58,605 bases of DNA. Origin: Prevotella sp. UBA2746 (GTDB lineage: Bacteria > Bacteroidota > Bacteroidia > Bacteroidales > Bacteroidaceae). Under the pieces are notes generated by a model. That model saw nothing but the letters and a program-made list of their open reading frames with translations, did not search any database and was not told the DNA's origin. Location: contig DEJO01000036.1 in assembly GCA_002353555.1 (NCBI GenBank), forward strand, positions 9,243 through 67,847. The letters are read 5' to 3'. The number at the start of each line of letters is the position of its first letter. Positions within the stretch are counted from its first letter, which is position 1. The translations under genes were made by a program, and so were the position numbers. This document shows, in pieces, positions 24,594-34,217 of this stretch.

Positions 24594-26414
24594 ATGGAAG
24601 AATTGAAACATGAATGTGGCGTGGCAATGATACGCCTTCTGAAGCCTTTGGCTTTCTATGAGCAGAAGTATGGCACCACCCGCTATGGGCTGGACAAGCT
24701 CTACCTGATGATGGAGAAACAACACAACCGCGGGCAGGAAGGTGCGGGCATAGCTTGTGTCAACCTGGAGGCCCAGGCAGGTACTGAGTATATGTTTCGT
24801 GAACGGGCGGAAGGCAAGAATGCCATCACTGAGGTCTTCAAAAGGATAGATCAAGGACAACTGACCGTTGACAACGGCTCTGACGGCAGCAGCGTAGATG
24901 ACAACAGTCAATACACTATCCTTCATTGCCAGATGTACATGGGGCACTTGCGCTATTCTACGACGAGCAGACATGGACTGCAATATGTTCATCCCTTTCT
25001 GCGCCGCAACAACTGGCGTGCCAGGAACCTGTGTCTGTGCGGCAACTTCAACATGACCAACATGAGGGAAGTCTTTGAAATGCTTACACGGCAAGGGCAG
25101 TCGCCACGTGTCTATAGCGACGCATACATCATGCTTGAACTGATGGGGCACCGCCTCGACCGTGAGGTGGAACGGCTGTATGGGGAGGCTAAGTTGCGGC
25201 AACTGAAAGACCAAGCCGTCACACAATACATCGACGACCACCTGTCGATGGAAAACGTGCTGAAGTCCGCCATGCCGCTTTTCGATGGCGGCTATGTCAT
25301 GTGCGGATTGACGGGCAGCGGTGAGATGTTTGCCATCCGTGACCCGTGGGGCATCCGCCCTGCGTTCTGTTACCAGGATGACGAGGTGGTGGTAGTGGCA
25401 TCTGAGCGTCCGGTCATACAGACCTGCTTCAACCTCGCGGCAGAACAGGTTCATGAACTTCAGCCCGGTCAGTCTTTCATCGTACATCGTAACGGACAGA
25501 GCGACAAGCAGCAGATATTGGCACCGCAGACGTTGAGTTCCTGCTCGTTTGAGCGTATCTACTTCAGTCGTGGCTCCGACCGAGACATCTATCAAGAACG
25601 CAAGCGGTTGGGCGAGATGCTGACCCCTGCCATCGTCAAGGCTATAGGTGGAGACATTGAACACACGGTATTTTCCTACATACCCAACACGGCAGAGGTG
25701 GCTTTCTGCGGGATGACAGACGGACTGCGTCGCCAGAATCATCATGTACGAACGGAAAAGGTAATATGGAAGGATGTCAAACTGCGCACATTCATCACCG
25801 AGGGAGCCGAACGCAACGACCTGACAGCCCATGTCTATGACATCAGCTACGGGTCGCTGACCCCTTACGAGGACACGCTTGTCGTTATTGACGACAGCAT
25901 CGTGCGCGGAACGACGCTCAGGGAGAGCATCTTCAAGATGCTCGACCGGCTGCACCCCAAGAAGATCGTGATGGTGAGCAGCGCTCCGCAGATACGCTAT
26001 CCCGACTATTACGGCATCGACATGTCCCGGCTGGAAGAGCTATGTGCCTTCCGTGCTGCCATAGCGCTGATTGAGGAACGGGGAATGGAAAGCCTTGTTG
26101 CCGATGTGTATAGGGAGTGTAAGTGTCAGTCAGGGCGGGAAACGGCTGGGGATACTCCCGTCAGGAGAATCTATGCGCCCTTTACAATGGCAGAAATCAA
26201 CGCGAAAATCGTGGAGATGTTGCGACCGAAGGGAATGGAAACTCCTATAGAATTGGTCTTCCAAAGCATAGACGGACTCCATGAAGCGTGTCCCAACCAT
26301 CCGGGTGACTGGTATTTCACAGGCAACTACCCCACTGCCGGTGGCGTTCGCCTGGTCAACCAGGCGTTTGTAGGGTTTGTAGAACGACTCAGGGAGGGAG
26401 CAGGGAAAGGCTGA
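24594..26414 (+). CDS. purF: Amidophosphoribosyltransferase (long Bacteroidetes form)
   Basis: 606 aa, longer than the usual 470-500. The class II amidotransferase nucleophile is Cys8 in KHECGVAM after a 7-residue propeptide; next come NRGQEGAGIA and GHLRYSTTS, FAIRDPWGIRP, and the PRPP loop VVIDDSIVRGTT. It catalyses the first step of purine synthesis, PRPP + glutamine to phosphoribosylamine. The extra length is in the N-terminal domain and a C-terminal extension. Bacteroidetes often carry a second, standard PurF, so this could be a specialised paralogue. It starts 14 bp after pyrG. Confidence 0.85.
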   Translation: MEELKHECGVAMIRLLKPLAFYEQKYGTTRYGLDKLYLMMEKQHNRGQEGAGIACVNLEAQAGTEYMFRERAEGKNAITEVFKRIDQGQLTVDNGSDGSSVDDNSQYTILHCQMYMGHLRYSTTSRHGLQYVHPFLRRNNWRARNLCLCGNFNMTNMREVFEMLTRQGQSPRVYSDAYIMLELMGHRLDREVERLYGEAKLRQLKDQAVTQYIDDHLSMENVLKSAMPLFDGGYVMCGLTGSGEMFAIRDPWGIRPAFCYQDDEVVVVASERPVIQTCFNLAAEQVHELQPGQSFIVHRNGQSDKQQILAPQTLSSCSFERIYFSRGSDRDIYQERKRLGEMLTPAIVKAIGGDIEHTVFSYIPNTAEVAFCGMTDGLRRQNHHVRTEKVIWKDVKLRTFITEGAERNDLTAHVYDISYGSLTPYEDTLVVIDDSIVRGTTLRESIFKMLDRLHPKKIVMVSSAPQIRYPDYYGIDMSRLEELCAFRAAIALIEERGMESLVADVYRECKCQSGRETAGDTPVRRIYAPFTMAEINAKIVEMLRPKGMETPIELVFQSIDGLHEACPNHPGDWYFTGNYPTAGGVRLVNQAFVGFVERLREGAGKG

Positions 26415-26478
26415 AAAATTGAAGAATTGAAAAAATGAAAACCGTAAACTATGAACTATGAACTATAAATTGTGAATT
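26415..26478 (+). repeat. Simple-repeat spacer before asnB
   Basis: Made of TTGAAGAATTGAA, then CTATGAACTATGAACTAT units, ending at the asnB ATG. Confidence 0.6.
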
Positions 26479-28206
26479 ATGTGTGGAATTGTAGCTATAT
26501 TAAATGTAAAGGAGCAGACGCCGGAGTTGCGTCAGAAAGCATTGAAGATGAGTCAGAAAATACGCCATCGCGGACCTGACTGGTCGGGTATTTATTGTGG
26601 AGGCTCTGCCATCCTCGCCCACGAGCGGCTGAGCATCGTAGACCCGGAGAGTGGCGGACAACCCTTGTTTTCGCCCGACCGGAAGCAGGTGCTGGCAGTG
26701 AATGGCGAAATCTATAACCATCAGGACATACGCAGACAATACGGCGGCAGATATGCGTTTCAGACAGGTAGTGACTGCGAGGTCATCTTGGCACTGTATC
26801 GTGACAAAGGTGCTGACTTCCTTGAAGACCTGAACGGCATCTTTGCCTTTGTCCTGTACGATGTCGAGCGTAACGCTTTCCTCGTAGCCCGCGACCCCAT
26901 TGGTGTCATACCTCTTTATATAGGTTATGATGCAGACGGAACCGTCTATGTGGCATCGGAGTTGAAGGCGTTGGAGGGACAGTGCGACCACTACGAACCT
27001 TTCCCTCCAGGACACTACCTTTTTGTAGATGAAAGATTTAAGATGAAAGATGAAAAATTAGAGATGGAAGATTCTTCACTCTTCACTCTTCATTCTTCAT
27101 TTAAGAAGTACTACCGCCGTGACTGGTTCGACTATGCTGCGGTAAAAGACAATGCTGCCAGCGTTGAAGCCATACACGATGCGCTGGAGGCTGCCGTGCG
27201 CCGGCAACTCATGTCTGACGTGCCCTACGGCGTACTGCTCAGTGGCGGACTTGACTCCAGTGTCATCTCTGCCATTGCAGAAAAGTATTCGGAGATGCGC
27301 ATTGAAGACAACTCGCAGACTAAAGCCTATTGGCCGCGCCTGCACTCCTTTGCCGTGGGACTGAAGGGTGCGCCCGACTTGGCAAAGGCACGTTTGGTGG
27401 CAGAACATATCGGCACCGTGCACCACGAAATCAACTACACCATTCAGGAGGGGCTTGACGCCATCCGTGATGTTATCTACTTTATAGAAACCTACGATGT
27501 CACCACGGTGCGTGCCTCTACACCCATGTACCTGCTGGCACGCGTCATCAAGTCGATGGGCATCAAGATGGTACTGTCGGGCGAAGGTGCAGACGAGGTG
27601 TTCGGAGGGTATCTTTATTTCCATAAGGCACCGTCGGCACAGGCATTCCATGAAGAGACCGTGCGCAAGCTCTCGAAGCTGCACCTCTACGACTGCCTGC
27701 GTGCTAACAAGAGCCTGTCGGCATGGGGCGTGGAGGGGCGCGTGCCGTTCCTCGACAAGGAATTTCTTGACGTGGCCATGCGCACCAATCCAAAAGCAAA
27801 GATGTGCTCAGGCGACACGATAGAAAAGCGCATCGTGCGTGAAGCCTTTGCCGACATGTTGCCGGAAGCGGTGGCGTGGCGGCAGAAGGAGCAGTTCAGC
27901 GACGGCGTGGGCTACTCGTGGATAGATACGCTGAAGGAGATTACTGCACAGGCGGTCAGCGACGAACAGATGGCTCATGCGGCTGAACGGTTCCCTGTCC
28001 ATCCGCCAAAGAACAAGGAGGAGTACTACTATCGCAGCATCTTTGCCGAGCACTTCCCCAGCCGCTCGGCGGCACTGAGCGTGCCCAGCGAGGCGAGTGT
28101 CGCATGCTCTACATCTGTGGCGCTGGAATGGGATGAGGCATTCCGCAACATGAACGACCCCAGCGGCCGCGCCGTCAAGGATGTTCACCTTTTCTCGTCA
28201 TGCTAA
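26479..28206 (+). CDS. asnB: Asparagine synthase B, glutamine-hydrolysing
   Basis: 575 aa. The N-terminal glutaminase has Cys2 (MCGIVAIL) and RGPDWSG; the synthase half has the ATP loop LLSGGLDSSVIS and SGEGADEVFGGY. It converts aspartate + glutamine + ATP to asparagine. Odd: residues about 184-208 are encoded by an in-frame AT-rich repeat (MKDEKLEMEDSSLFTLHSSF) absent from ordinary AsnB and alike to the insertion in gltD; the protein is about 20 residues longer than usual. It lies at the end of the pyrG-purF-asnB run. Confidence 0.95.
   Translation: MCGIVAILNVKEQTPELRQKALKMSQKIRHRGPDWSGIYCGGSAILAHERLSIVDPESGGQPLFSPDRKQVLAVNGEIYNHQDIRRQYGGRYAFQTGSDCEVILALYRDKGADFLEDLNGIFAFVLYDVERNAFLVARDPIGVIPLYIGYDADGTVYVASELKALEGQCDHYEPFPPGHYLFVDERFKMKDEKLEMEDSSLFTLHSSFKKYYRRDWFDYAAVKDNAASVEAIHDALEAAVRRQLMSDVPYGVLLSGGLDSSVISAIAEKYSEMRIEDNSQTKAYWPRLHSFAVGLKGAPDLAKARLVAEHIGTVHHEINYTIQEGLDAIRDVIYFIETYDVTTVRASTPMYLLARVIKSMGIKMVLSGEGADEVFGGYLYFHKAPSAQAFHEETVRKLSKLHLYDCLRANKSLSAWGVEGRVPFLDKEFLDVAMRTNPKAKMCSGDTIEKRIVREAFADMLPEAVAWRQKEQFSDGVGYSWIDTLKEITAQAVSDEQMAHAAERFPVHPPKNKEEYYYRSIFAEHFPSRSAALSVPSEASVACSTSVALEWDEAFRNMNDPSGRAVKDVHLFSSC
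27028..27101 (+). repeat. Palindromic repeat inserted in frame in asnB
   Basis: The right arm (ATTCTTCACTCTTCACTCTT then CATTCTTCATT) is the same unit family as in gltD. The left arm (GATGAAAGATTTAAGATGAA then AGATGAAAAAT) is a diverged inverted copy. The frame stays open. Confidence 0.75.
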
Positions 28207-28312
28207 AGTTGAAGCAGGCTTCGCTTTAGTCATCTGGCTTAGCGAAAAGGTTCGTTCACGTTAAAAAAACAAATTTTCGTGTGGATGTTGATGGATTTAC
28301 ATGGGATTTCCG

Positions 28313-28320
28313 TAACTTTG
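28313..28320 (+). promoter_or_regulatory. tig promoter -7 box
   Basis: TAACTTTG followed by CACG, 98 bp before the tig ATG, with TTG about 22 bp upstream. Confidence 0.6.
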
Positions 28321-28418
28321 CACGCTCTAAGCCCAAGAGTGGCAGTGCCGTAGGAGGTGTCTTTCAGTTTTGGAGCCTTAGGTACGAAGATTAGAATAAC
28401 GAGAATAAGAACGAAGAG

Positions 28419-29783
28419 ATGAAAATTACATTTGAAAATCCTGACAAGGTGAACGGTCTGATGACCATCACCATTGAAGAGGCTGACTACAAGGCAGACG
28501 TCGAGAAGGCGTTGAAAGACTATCGTAAGCGTGCTAACATCCCCGGCTTCCGTCCCGGACAGGTTCCTATGGGGCTCATCAAGCGCCAGGTGGGTATGCA
28601 GGTAAAGGCCGATGCCGTCAATAAGGTGTTGGGCGAAGGTCTGCAGAAATATGTTGAAGAGAACAAGATTCCCGTGCTCGGACAGCCCCTCGGTGCTGAG
28701 AACCATGAGCCCGTGGAGCTGGAGAAAGAGCCGCCCTACGTGTTCAAGTTTGACATTGCCGTGGCGCCTGAGTTCAGCATTGAGCTGACCGACAAGGACA
28801 AGGTGGCGTACTACGACATCAAGGTTGACGACAAGCTCATTGACGAGCAGGTGGACATGTTTGCCAGCCGCAATGGTCGTTATGAAAAGGCTGACGTCTA
28901 TGACCCTGAGCAGCGTGACCTGTTGAAGGGTGACCTGCGTGAGCTGGATGCAGAAGGAAACACTTTGGAAGGTGGTATCGAGGTGGAAGGTGCCACGCTG
29001 ATGCCGCAGTATATGAAGGTGGACGACCAGAAGAAGCTCTTCGACGGTTGCAAGCCGGGCGACATCATTGTGTGGAATCCCCGTAAGGCCTATCCGGAGA
29101 GTGACGTAGAGATCAGCGGGCTGCTGAAGATTGACAAGGAACAGGTGGGTGAGCACACGGGTGACTTCTCCTATCAGGTGACGGAAATCTCCCGTTTCGT
29201 CAAGGCCGAGGTCAACCAGGAACTCTTCGACAGCGTCTATGGCAGCGAAGCAGGCATCAAGGACGAGAAGGCATTCCGCGAGGCTATCGCCAAGGGAATT
29301 ACCGCACAGCTGGAGAACGATTCCGACTACAAGTTCCTGCAGGATGTGCGCAAGTATGCCGAGGAGAAGGTGGGTGACCTGACCATGCCTGAGGCCCTGC
29401 TGAAGCGCATGATGCTTGAAAACAACAAGGACAAGGGTGAGGACTTCGTGGAGAAGAACTTCGAAGCCAGCATCAAGGAGCTGAAGTGGCACCTCATCCG
29501 CGAGAAGCTGGCTGAGGCAGCTGGCGTGAAAGTGGACGACGACGACGTGAAAACCGGTGCCAAGGAAATGGCTCGTGCACAGTTTGCCCAGTACGGCATG
29601 AACAACGTGCCCGACGAGTATCTGGAGAACTATGCCCAGGAGATGCTCAAGAAGCGCGAAAGCCTTGACAACATCGTTGAGCGTGTCATCGACCACAAGC
29701 TGACACTTGCCTTGAAGAATGTCGTCAAGTTGTCGAAGAAATCCATCAGTTTGAATGACTTCAACAAGATGCTGAGCGAATAA
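28419..29783 (+). CDS. tig: Trigger factor
   Basis: 454-aa ribosome-bound chaperone. The N-terminal ribosome-binding domain carries the family motif in IPGFRPGQVPMGLIKRQVG (around residue 45), followed by a diverged peptidyl-prolyl isomerase domain and a helical C-terminal arm. The PPIase section is typical of Bacteroidetes, with weak FKBP signature. It stands before clpP and clpX in the common tig-clpP-clpX order. Confidence 0.92.
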   Translation: MKITFENPDKVNGLMTITIEEADYKADVEKALKDYRKRANIPGFRPGQVPMGLIKRQVGMQVKADAVNKVLGEGLQKYVEENKIPVLGQPLGAENHEPVELEKEPPYVFKFDIAVAPEFSIELTDKDKVAYYDIKVDDKLIDEQVDMFASRNGRYEKADVYDPEQRDLLKGDLRELDAEGNTLEGGIEVEGATLMPQYMKVDDQKKLFDGCKPGDIIVWNPRKAYPESDVEISGLLKIDKEQVGEHTGDFSYQVTEISRFVKAEVNQELFDSVYGSEAGIKDEKAFREAIAKGITAQLENDSDYKFLQDVRKYAEEKVGDLTMPEALLKRMMLENNKDKGEDFVEKNFEASIKELKWHLIREKLAEAAGVKVDDDDVKTGAKEMARAQFAQYGMNNVPDEYLENYAQEMLKKRESLDNIVERVIDHKLTLALKNVVKLSKKSISLNDFNKMLSE

Positions 29784-29840
29784 ATAAACGATTTTTTGAA
29801 AAAAACTTCTGTTTAGGTAGAGGTTATTGACTTTTTTTTC

Positions 29841-29848
29841 TATCTTTG
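29841..29848 (+). promoter_or_regulatory. clpP promoter -7 box
   Basis: TATCTTTG after a T-rich tract, about 85 bp before clpP. Confidence 0.5.
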
Positions 29849-29854
29849 TATACC

Positions 29855-29890
29855 AAAAGAAGAAGAAAGGTCAATGACCTCTTCTTTTTT
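29855..29890 (+). terminator. Hairpin with T6 between the clpP promoter and clpP
   Basis: AAGAAGA..AAGGTCA pairs with TGACC.TCTTCTT, followed directly by Ts. It has terminator form but lies just downstream of the -7 box and upstream of clpP, so it may end tig transcription or act as an attenuator. Confidence 0.6.
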
Positions 29891-29932
29891 CAACGAAAAA
29901 ACACATTGGAAAAAGTAACTGAAAGGATTGAA

Positions 29933-30599
29933 AATGAACGATTTTAGAAAGTTTGCAACCAAGCATTTAGGAATCAGCGGAATGGTGATGGACGACGTGA
30001 TGAGTGCGCAGGCGCAGTATCTGAACCCGTACATACTGGAAGAGAGACAACTGAACGTGACGCAGATGGATGTCTTCTCACGCCTGATGATGGACCGCAT
30101 CATCTTCCTCGGTACTCAGATTGACGACTATACTGCCAACACCCTGCAGGCACAGCTACTCTACCTCGACTCGGTGGATCCGGGCAAGGACATCTCCATC
30201 TATATCAACAGCCCGGGTGGAAGCGTGACGGCAGGACTCGGCATCTATGACACCATGCAGTTCATCACCAGTGACGTGGCAACCATCTGTACGGGTATGG
30301 CTGCGTCGATGGCTGCCGTGCTGCTTGTGGCTGGCAAGGAGGGCAAGCGCAGTGCGCTGCCGCACAGCCGCGTGATGATTCACCAGCCCCTGGGCGGTGT
30401 GCAGGGACAGGCTTCCGACATGGAGATAGAGGTCAAGGAGATACAGAAGTTTAAGAAAGAACTCTATACCATCATCTCCGAGCATTCGCATACGCCTTAC
30501 GAGAAGGTATGGCAGGACTCCGACCGCAACTACTGGATGACGGCTGAGGAGGCTCGTGATTATGGTATGATAGATGAAGTGTTAATCCGTAAAAAGTAG
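29933..30599 (+). CDS. clpP: ATP-dependent Clp protease proteolytic subunit
   Basis: Cytoplasmic serine protease that forms a double heptamer and works with ClpX. About 220 aa. The catalytic Ser lies in GMAASMAAVLL, the His in RVMIHQPLGG, and the Asp in the downstream QDSDRNYWM region. The ATG at 29933 opens MNDFRKFATKH; an in-frame ATG at 29928 is not possible in the same phase, so the start may lie within a few bases of this and should be read as approximate. clpX begins 53 bp later. Confidence 0.93.
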
Positions 30600-30652
30600 A
30601 AGAAGTAAAAAACGTTGCCTGAAGCAATAGGGACTGAAGGCACAAGGAAACT

Positions 30653-31894
30653 ATGGCAAGGAAATCATGTAATTTTTGCGGAAGGTCGGAGCGGGAGGTG
30701 AGCCTCTTGATTACCGGCATCGATGGATATATCTGTGAAGATTGTGCACGCCAAGCCTATAAGATAGTGCAGGAGGCTAATGGCAACAAGTCTGCAAGGA
30801 AAAAGAACGAACCAGAAGAGGACTTCAACAGCGACAATCTGCCTAAGCCGACGGAGATAAAGGCTTATATGGACCAGTATGTCATCGGGCAAGACCAGGC
30901 AAAGCGCTACCTCTCGGTGGCGGTATACAACCACTATAAGCGGCTGGCGCAGTCGCATGAGGACGATGGCGTGGAGCTGGAGAAGAGCAACGTCATCATG
31001 GTGGGACCGACGGGTACGGGAAAGACGCTGCTGGCGCGTACCATCGCCCGGCAGCTGAACGTGCCGTTCACCATCGTCGATGCCACGGTGCTGACCGAGG
31101 CTGGCTATGTGGGTGAAGACGTGGAGAGTATCCTCTCAAGACTATACCAAGTGGCTGACGGCGACTTGAAGGCAACAGAACGCGGTATCGTTTTTATCGA
31201 TGAAATCGACAAAATTGCACGGAAGAGTGATAATCCGAGCATTACGCGTGACGTCAGTGGCGAGGGGGTTCAACAGGGGTTGCTGAAACTGTTGGAGGGG
31301 TCTGTGGTGAACGTGCCGCCAAAAGGTGGACGCAAGCATCCCGAACAGGACTTCGTACACATCGATACGAAAAACATCTTGTTTATCTGTGGCGGTGCCT
31401 TCGACGGCATAGAACGGAAAATAGCACAGCGACTCAACACCCATGTGGTGGGCTACAATTCTATAGAAAACGTGTCAAAGGTAGACCGTAAGAACCTGAT
31501 GAAGTATATTCAGCCGCAAGACTTGAAGGCTTACGGACTGATACCCGAAATCATCGGAAGATTGCCGGTGCTCACCTATCTTGATGCACTCGACCGGGAT
31601 GCGCTGTTACAGATCCTGGTAGAGCCGAAGAACTCTATTGTCAAACAGTATGTAAAACTATTTGAGATGGATGGCATCAAGCTGACCTTCACCGACGAAG
31701 CACTTGGCTACATGGTAGACAAGGCTATCGAATACAAGATTGGTGCCAGAGGACTGCGCTCTATCACGGAGCACGTTCTCATGAAGGCAATGTACGAACT
31801 GCCGACTAAGCGAGTCAAGAAATTTGAGGTCACCAAAGACTATGCGGCGGCAGAGCTGGCAACAGCTAACCTACAGGGGCAGGAGATAGGATGA
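30653..31894 (+). CDS. clpX: ATP-dependent Clp protease ATPase subunit
   Basis: 413-aa AAA+ unfoldase that recognises substrates and feeds ClpP. The N-terminal zinc-binding domain has four cysteines (CNFCGR and CEDC), the Walker A is GPTGTGKTLLA, the Walker B is IVFIDEIDKIA, and sensor/arginine segments follow, with GARGLRSI in the C-terminal part. Length and order are normal for the family. Confidence 0.97.
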   Translation: MARKSCNFCGRSEREVSLLITGIDGYICEDCARQAYKIVQEANGNKSARKKNEPEEDFNSDNLPKPTEIKAYMDQYVIGQDQAKRYLSVAVYNHYKRLAQSHEDDGVELEKSNVIMVGPTGTGKTLLARTIARQLNVPFTIVDATVLTEAGYVGEDVESILSRLYQVADGDLKATERGIVFIDEIDKIARKSDNPSITRDVSGEGVQQGLLKLLEGSVVNVPPKGGRKHPEQDFVHIDTKNILFICGGAFDGIERKIAQRLNTHVVGYNSIENVSKVDRKNLMKYIQPQDLKAYGLIPEIIGRLPVLTYLDALDRDALLQILVEPKNSIVKQYVKLFEMDGIKLTFTDEALGYMVDKAIEYKIGARGLRSITEHVLMKAMYELPTKRVKKFEVTKDYAAAELATANLQGQEIG

Positions 31895-31943
31895 CTCCTG
31901 CCTGCTTAAACATCCATTTGTTACCTATGACAATCAATACGCC

Positions 31944-34121
31944 ATGACGAAAGATTACGACCTGACAGGAAAACTGAAACACTATTTTGGTTTCGACAAG
32001 TTTAAGGGAGACCAAGAGGCCATCATCCGAAATGTATTGGATGGGAAGGATACCTTTGTGCTGATGCCGACGGGAGGAGGGAAAAGCCTCTGTTACCAGC
32101 TACCCTCGTTGCTGATGGAGGGCACTGCCATTGTGGTGTCTCCACTGATTGCCTTGATGAAGAACCAGGTGGATGTCATTAACGGCATGAGCGAGGAGGA
32201 CGGAGTGGCTCACTACCTGAACTCGTCGCTGAAGAAGGCTTCCATCGACCAGGTGAAGGCCGACATCATGGCGGGACATACGAAATTGCTCTATGTGGCT
32301 CCGGAGTCGTTGAACAAGGAGGAGAACATAGAATTCTTTAAGTCGGTGAAGATTTCGTTCTATGCCATCGACGAGGCTCATTGTATTTCAGAGTGGGGGC
32401 ATGACTTCCGGCCGGAGTATCGAAAGATACGGCATGCGGTGGAAGAGATAGGGCAGGCTCCTATCATAGCGCTCACGGCAACGGCTACCGATAAGGTGCG
32501 TACCGACATCAAGCGTAGCTTGGGCATTGAGGATGCTGCTGAGTTCAAGAGCTCATTCAACCGTCCGAACTTGTATTATGAGGTACGTCAGAAGACTAAG
32601 GACATCGACAAGCAAATCATTATGTTCATCCGGCAGCATGCAGGCAAGAGTGGCATTGTCTACTGCTTGTCGCGAAAGAAGGTGGAGGAACTGGCGGCTG
32701 TGCTTCAGGCTAACGACATCAAGGCGGCTCCCTATCATGCCGGACTGGATTCTGAGACCCGGTCGAAGACGCAGGACGACTTCCTGATGGAGGAGATTGA
32801 TGTCATCGTGGCTACCATCGCCTTCGGAATGGGTATAGACAAGCCTGACGTACGATTTGTCATCCACTATGACATCCCCAAGAGTCTGGAGGGCTACTAC
32901 CAGGAGACGGGGCGTGCCGGTCGTGATGGCGAGGAGGGCAAGTGTATAGCTTTCTATTCCGACAAAGACTTGAAGAAGTTGGAGAAGTTCATGGAAGGCA
33001 AGCCTGTTGCTGAGCAGGACATCGGGCGACAACTGTTGCAGGAGACGGCGGCGTATGCAGAGTCGTCGGTATGTCGCAGGAAAATGTTGTTGCATTATTT
33101 CGGTGAGGAATACTTACAAGACAACTGTCATAACTGTGACAACTGCCTGCATCCGAAGACGAAGATAGAGGCGAAGGATGCGTTGTTGATCGTGCTGAAT
33201 GCCGTTGCTGCCGTGAAGGAAAACTTCCGTCAAGAATACATTATCGACTTTGTCAAAGGTCGGGGCACCGATGATATCAAGGATCATAAGCATGACTTAT
33301 TGGAGGATTTCGGCTCTGGAGAGGACATGGACCCGAAAATATGGAATCCTGTTGTGCGTCAGGCATTGATAGCCGGCTACCTGAAAAAGGATGTCGAAAA
33401 CTACGGACTGCTGAAATTGACAAGTGCCGGCAAGCGTTTTATCAAGTCACCGCAGTCTTTTATGATAGTGATGGATACTGAATTCAGGACTGACGATGAT
33501 GAAGACATGCATGAGGGAGGTCCAGGTGCACTTGACCCGGAACTGTTCTCTATGCTGAAAGACTTACGTAAACGGGTGGCACGACGCTTGGAGCGTCCGC
33601 CATACGTCATCTTTCAGGATGTCTCTCTTGAACAGATGGCTACCATGTATCCCATCAATGAGCAGGAACTGCAGAATATTCAGGGCGTGGGTGCCGGCAA
33701 GGCAAAGCGCTATGGCAAGGAATTCTGCGAACTCATCAAGCGCCATTGTGAAGAGAACGAGATTGAGCGCCCGGAGGAGTTGCGTGTACGTACCGTTGCC
33801 AAGAAGTCGGTGCAGAAGGTGAAGATTATTCAGGGCATTGACCGTCAGATACCACTCGATGACATTGCGACAGCTGAAGGGCTTGAGTTTGGCGATATGT
33901 TGGAGAAGGTCGAGGAGATTGTCTACAGCGGAACGAAGCTGAACATCGACTATTTCTTGGATGAGGTCATGGACGAAGACCATCTGGACGACATCTACGA
34001 CTATTTCCTCAATAGCGAGACCGACGACCTGAATGTGGCACAGGACGAGTTGGGCGACGAGTATACGGAGGATGAAATCCGACTGGTGCGCATCAAGTTC
34101 CTTTCTGAAATGGCAAACTGA
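31944..34121 (+). CDS. recQ: ATP-dependent DNA helicase RecQ
   Basis: 725-aa 3'-5' superfamily 2 helicase for recombination and repair. Seen: LMPTGGGKSLCYQLP (Walker A), YAIDEAHCISEWGHDFRPEY (DEAH box plus the aromatic loop), YYQETGRAGRDG (motif VI), the zinc cysteines of the RQC region (CHNCDNCLHP), then winged-helix and HRDC-like sections. The C-terminus is longer than in E. coli RecQ (about 610 aa) with an acidic end, common in Bacteroidetes. It begins 50 bp after clpX. Confidence 0.95.
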   Translation: MTKDYDLTGKLKHYFGFDKFKGDQEAIIRNVLDGKDTFVLMPTGGGKSLCYQLPSLLMEGTAIVVSPLIALMKNQVDVINGMSEEDGVAHYLNSSLKKASIDQVKADIMAGHTKLLYVAPESLNKEENIEFFKSVKISFYAIDEAHCISEWGHDFRPEYRKIRHAVEEIGQAPIIALTATATDKVRTDIKRSLGIEDAAEFKSSFNRPNLYYEVRQKTKDIDKQIIMFIRQHAGKSGIVYCLSRKKVEELAAVLQANDIKAAPYHAGLDSETRSKTQDDFLMEEIDVIVATIAFGMGIDKPDVRFVIHYDIPKSLEGYYQETGRAGRDGEEGKCIAFYSDKDLKKLEKFMEGKPVAEQDIGRQLLQETAAYAESSVCRRKMLLHYFGEEYLQDNCHNCDNCLHPKTKIEAKDALLIVLNAVAAVKENFRQEYIIDFVKGRGTDDIKDHKHDLLEDFGSGEDMDPKIWNPVVRQALIAGYLKKDVENYGLLKLTSAGKRFIKSPQSFMIVMDTEFRTDDDEDMHEGGPGALDPELFSMLKDLRKRVARRLERPPYVIFQDVSLEQMATMYPINEQELQNIQGVGAGKAKRYGKEFCELIKRHCEENEIERPEELRVRTVAKKSVQKVKIIQGIDRQIPLDDIATAEGLEFGDMLEKVEEIVYSGTKLNIDYFLDEVMDEDHLDDIYDYFLNSETDDLNVAQDELGDEYTEDEIRLVRIKFLSEMAN

Positions 34122-34186
34122 CGTTAAATCAACTTAATAAGGTGAGATTTTCGTGCCAGAAGGACTTGTATGTTAGGAAATCTTAG

Positions 34187-34194
34187 TAATTTTG
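34187..34194 (+). promoter_or_regulatory. guaB promoter
   Basis: -7 box TAATTTTG followed by CA, with TTG 18 bp upstream; 24 bp before the guaB ATG. Confidence 0.7.
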
Positions 34195-34217
34195 CAGGCA
34201 ATAAATTTTAAAGTAAT

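Noticed and set aside
24366..25955. 529-codon frame antisense to the PurF-like gene
   Set aside because: Opposite an intact, motif-rich enzyme and extending into pyrG; no family features.
28239..29696. 485-codon frame antisense to tig
   Set aside because: Product is a Leu/Val/His-rich shadow of trigger factor codons.
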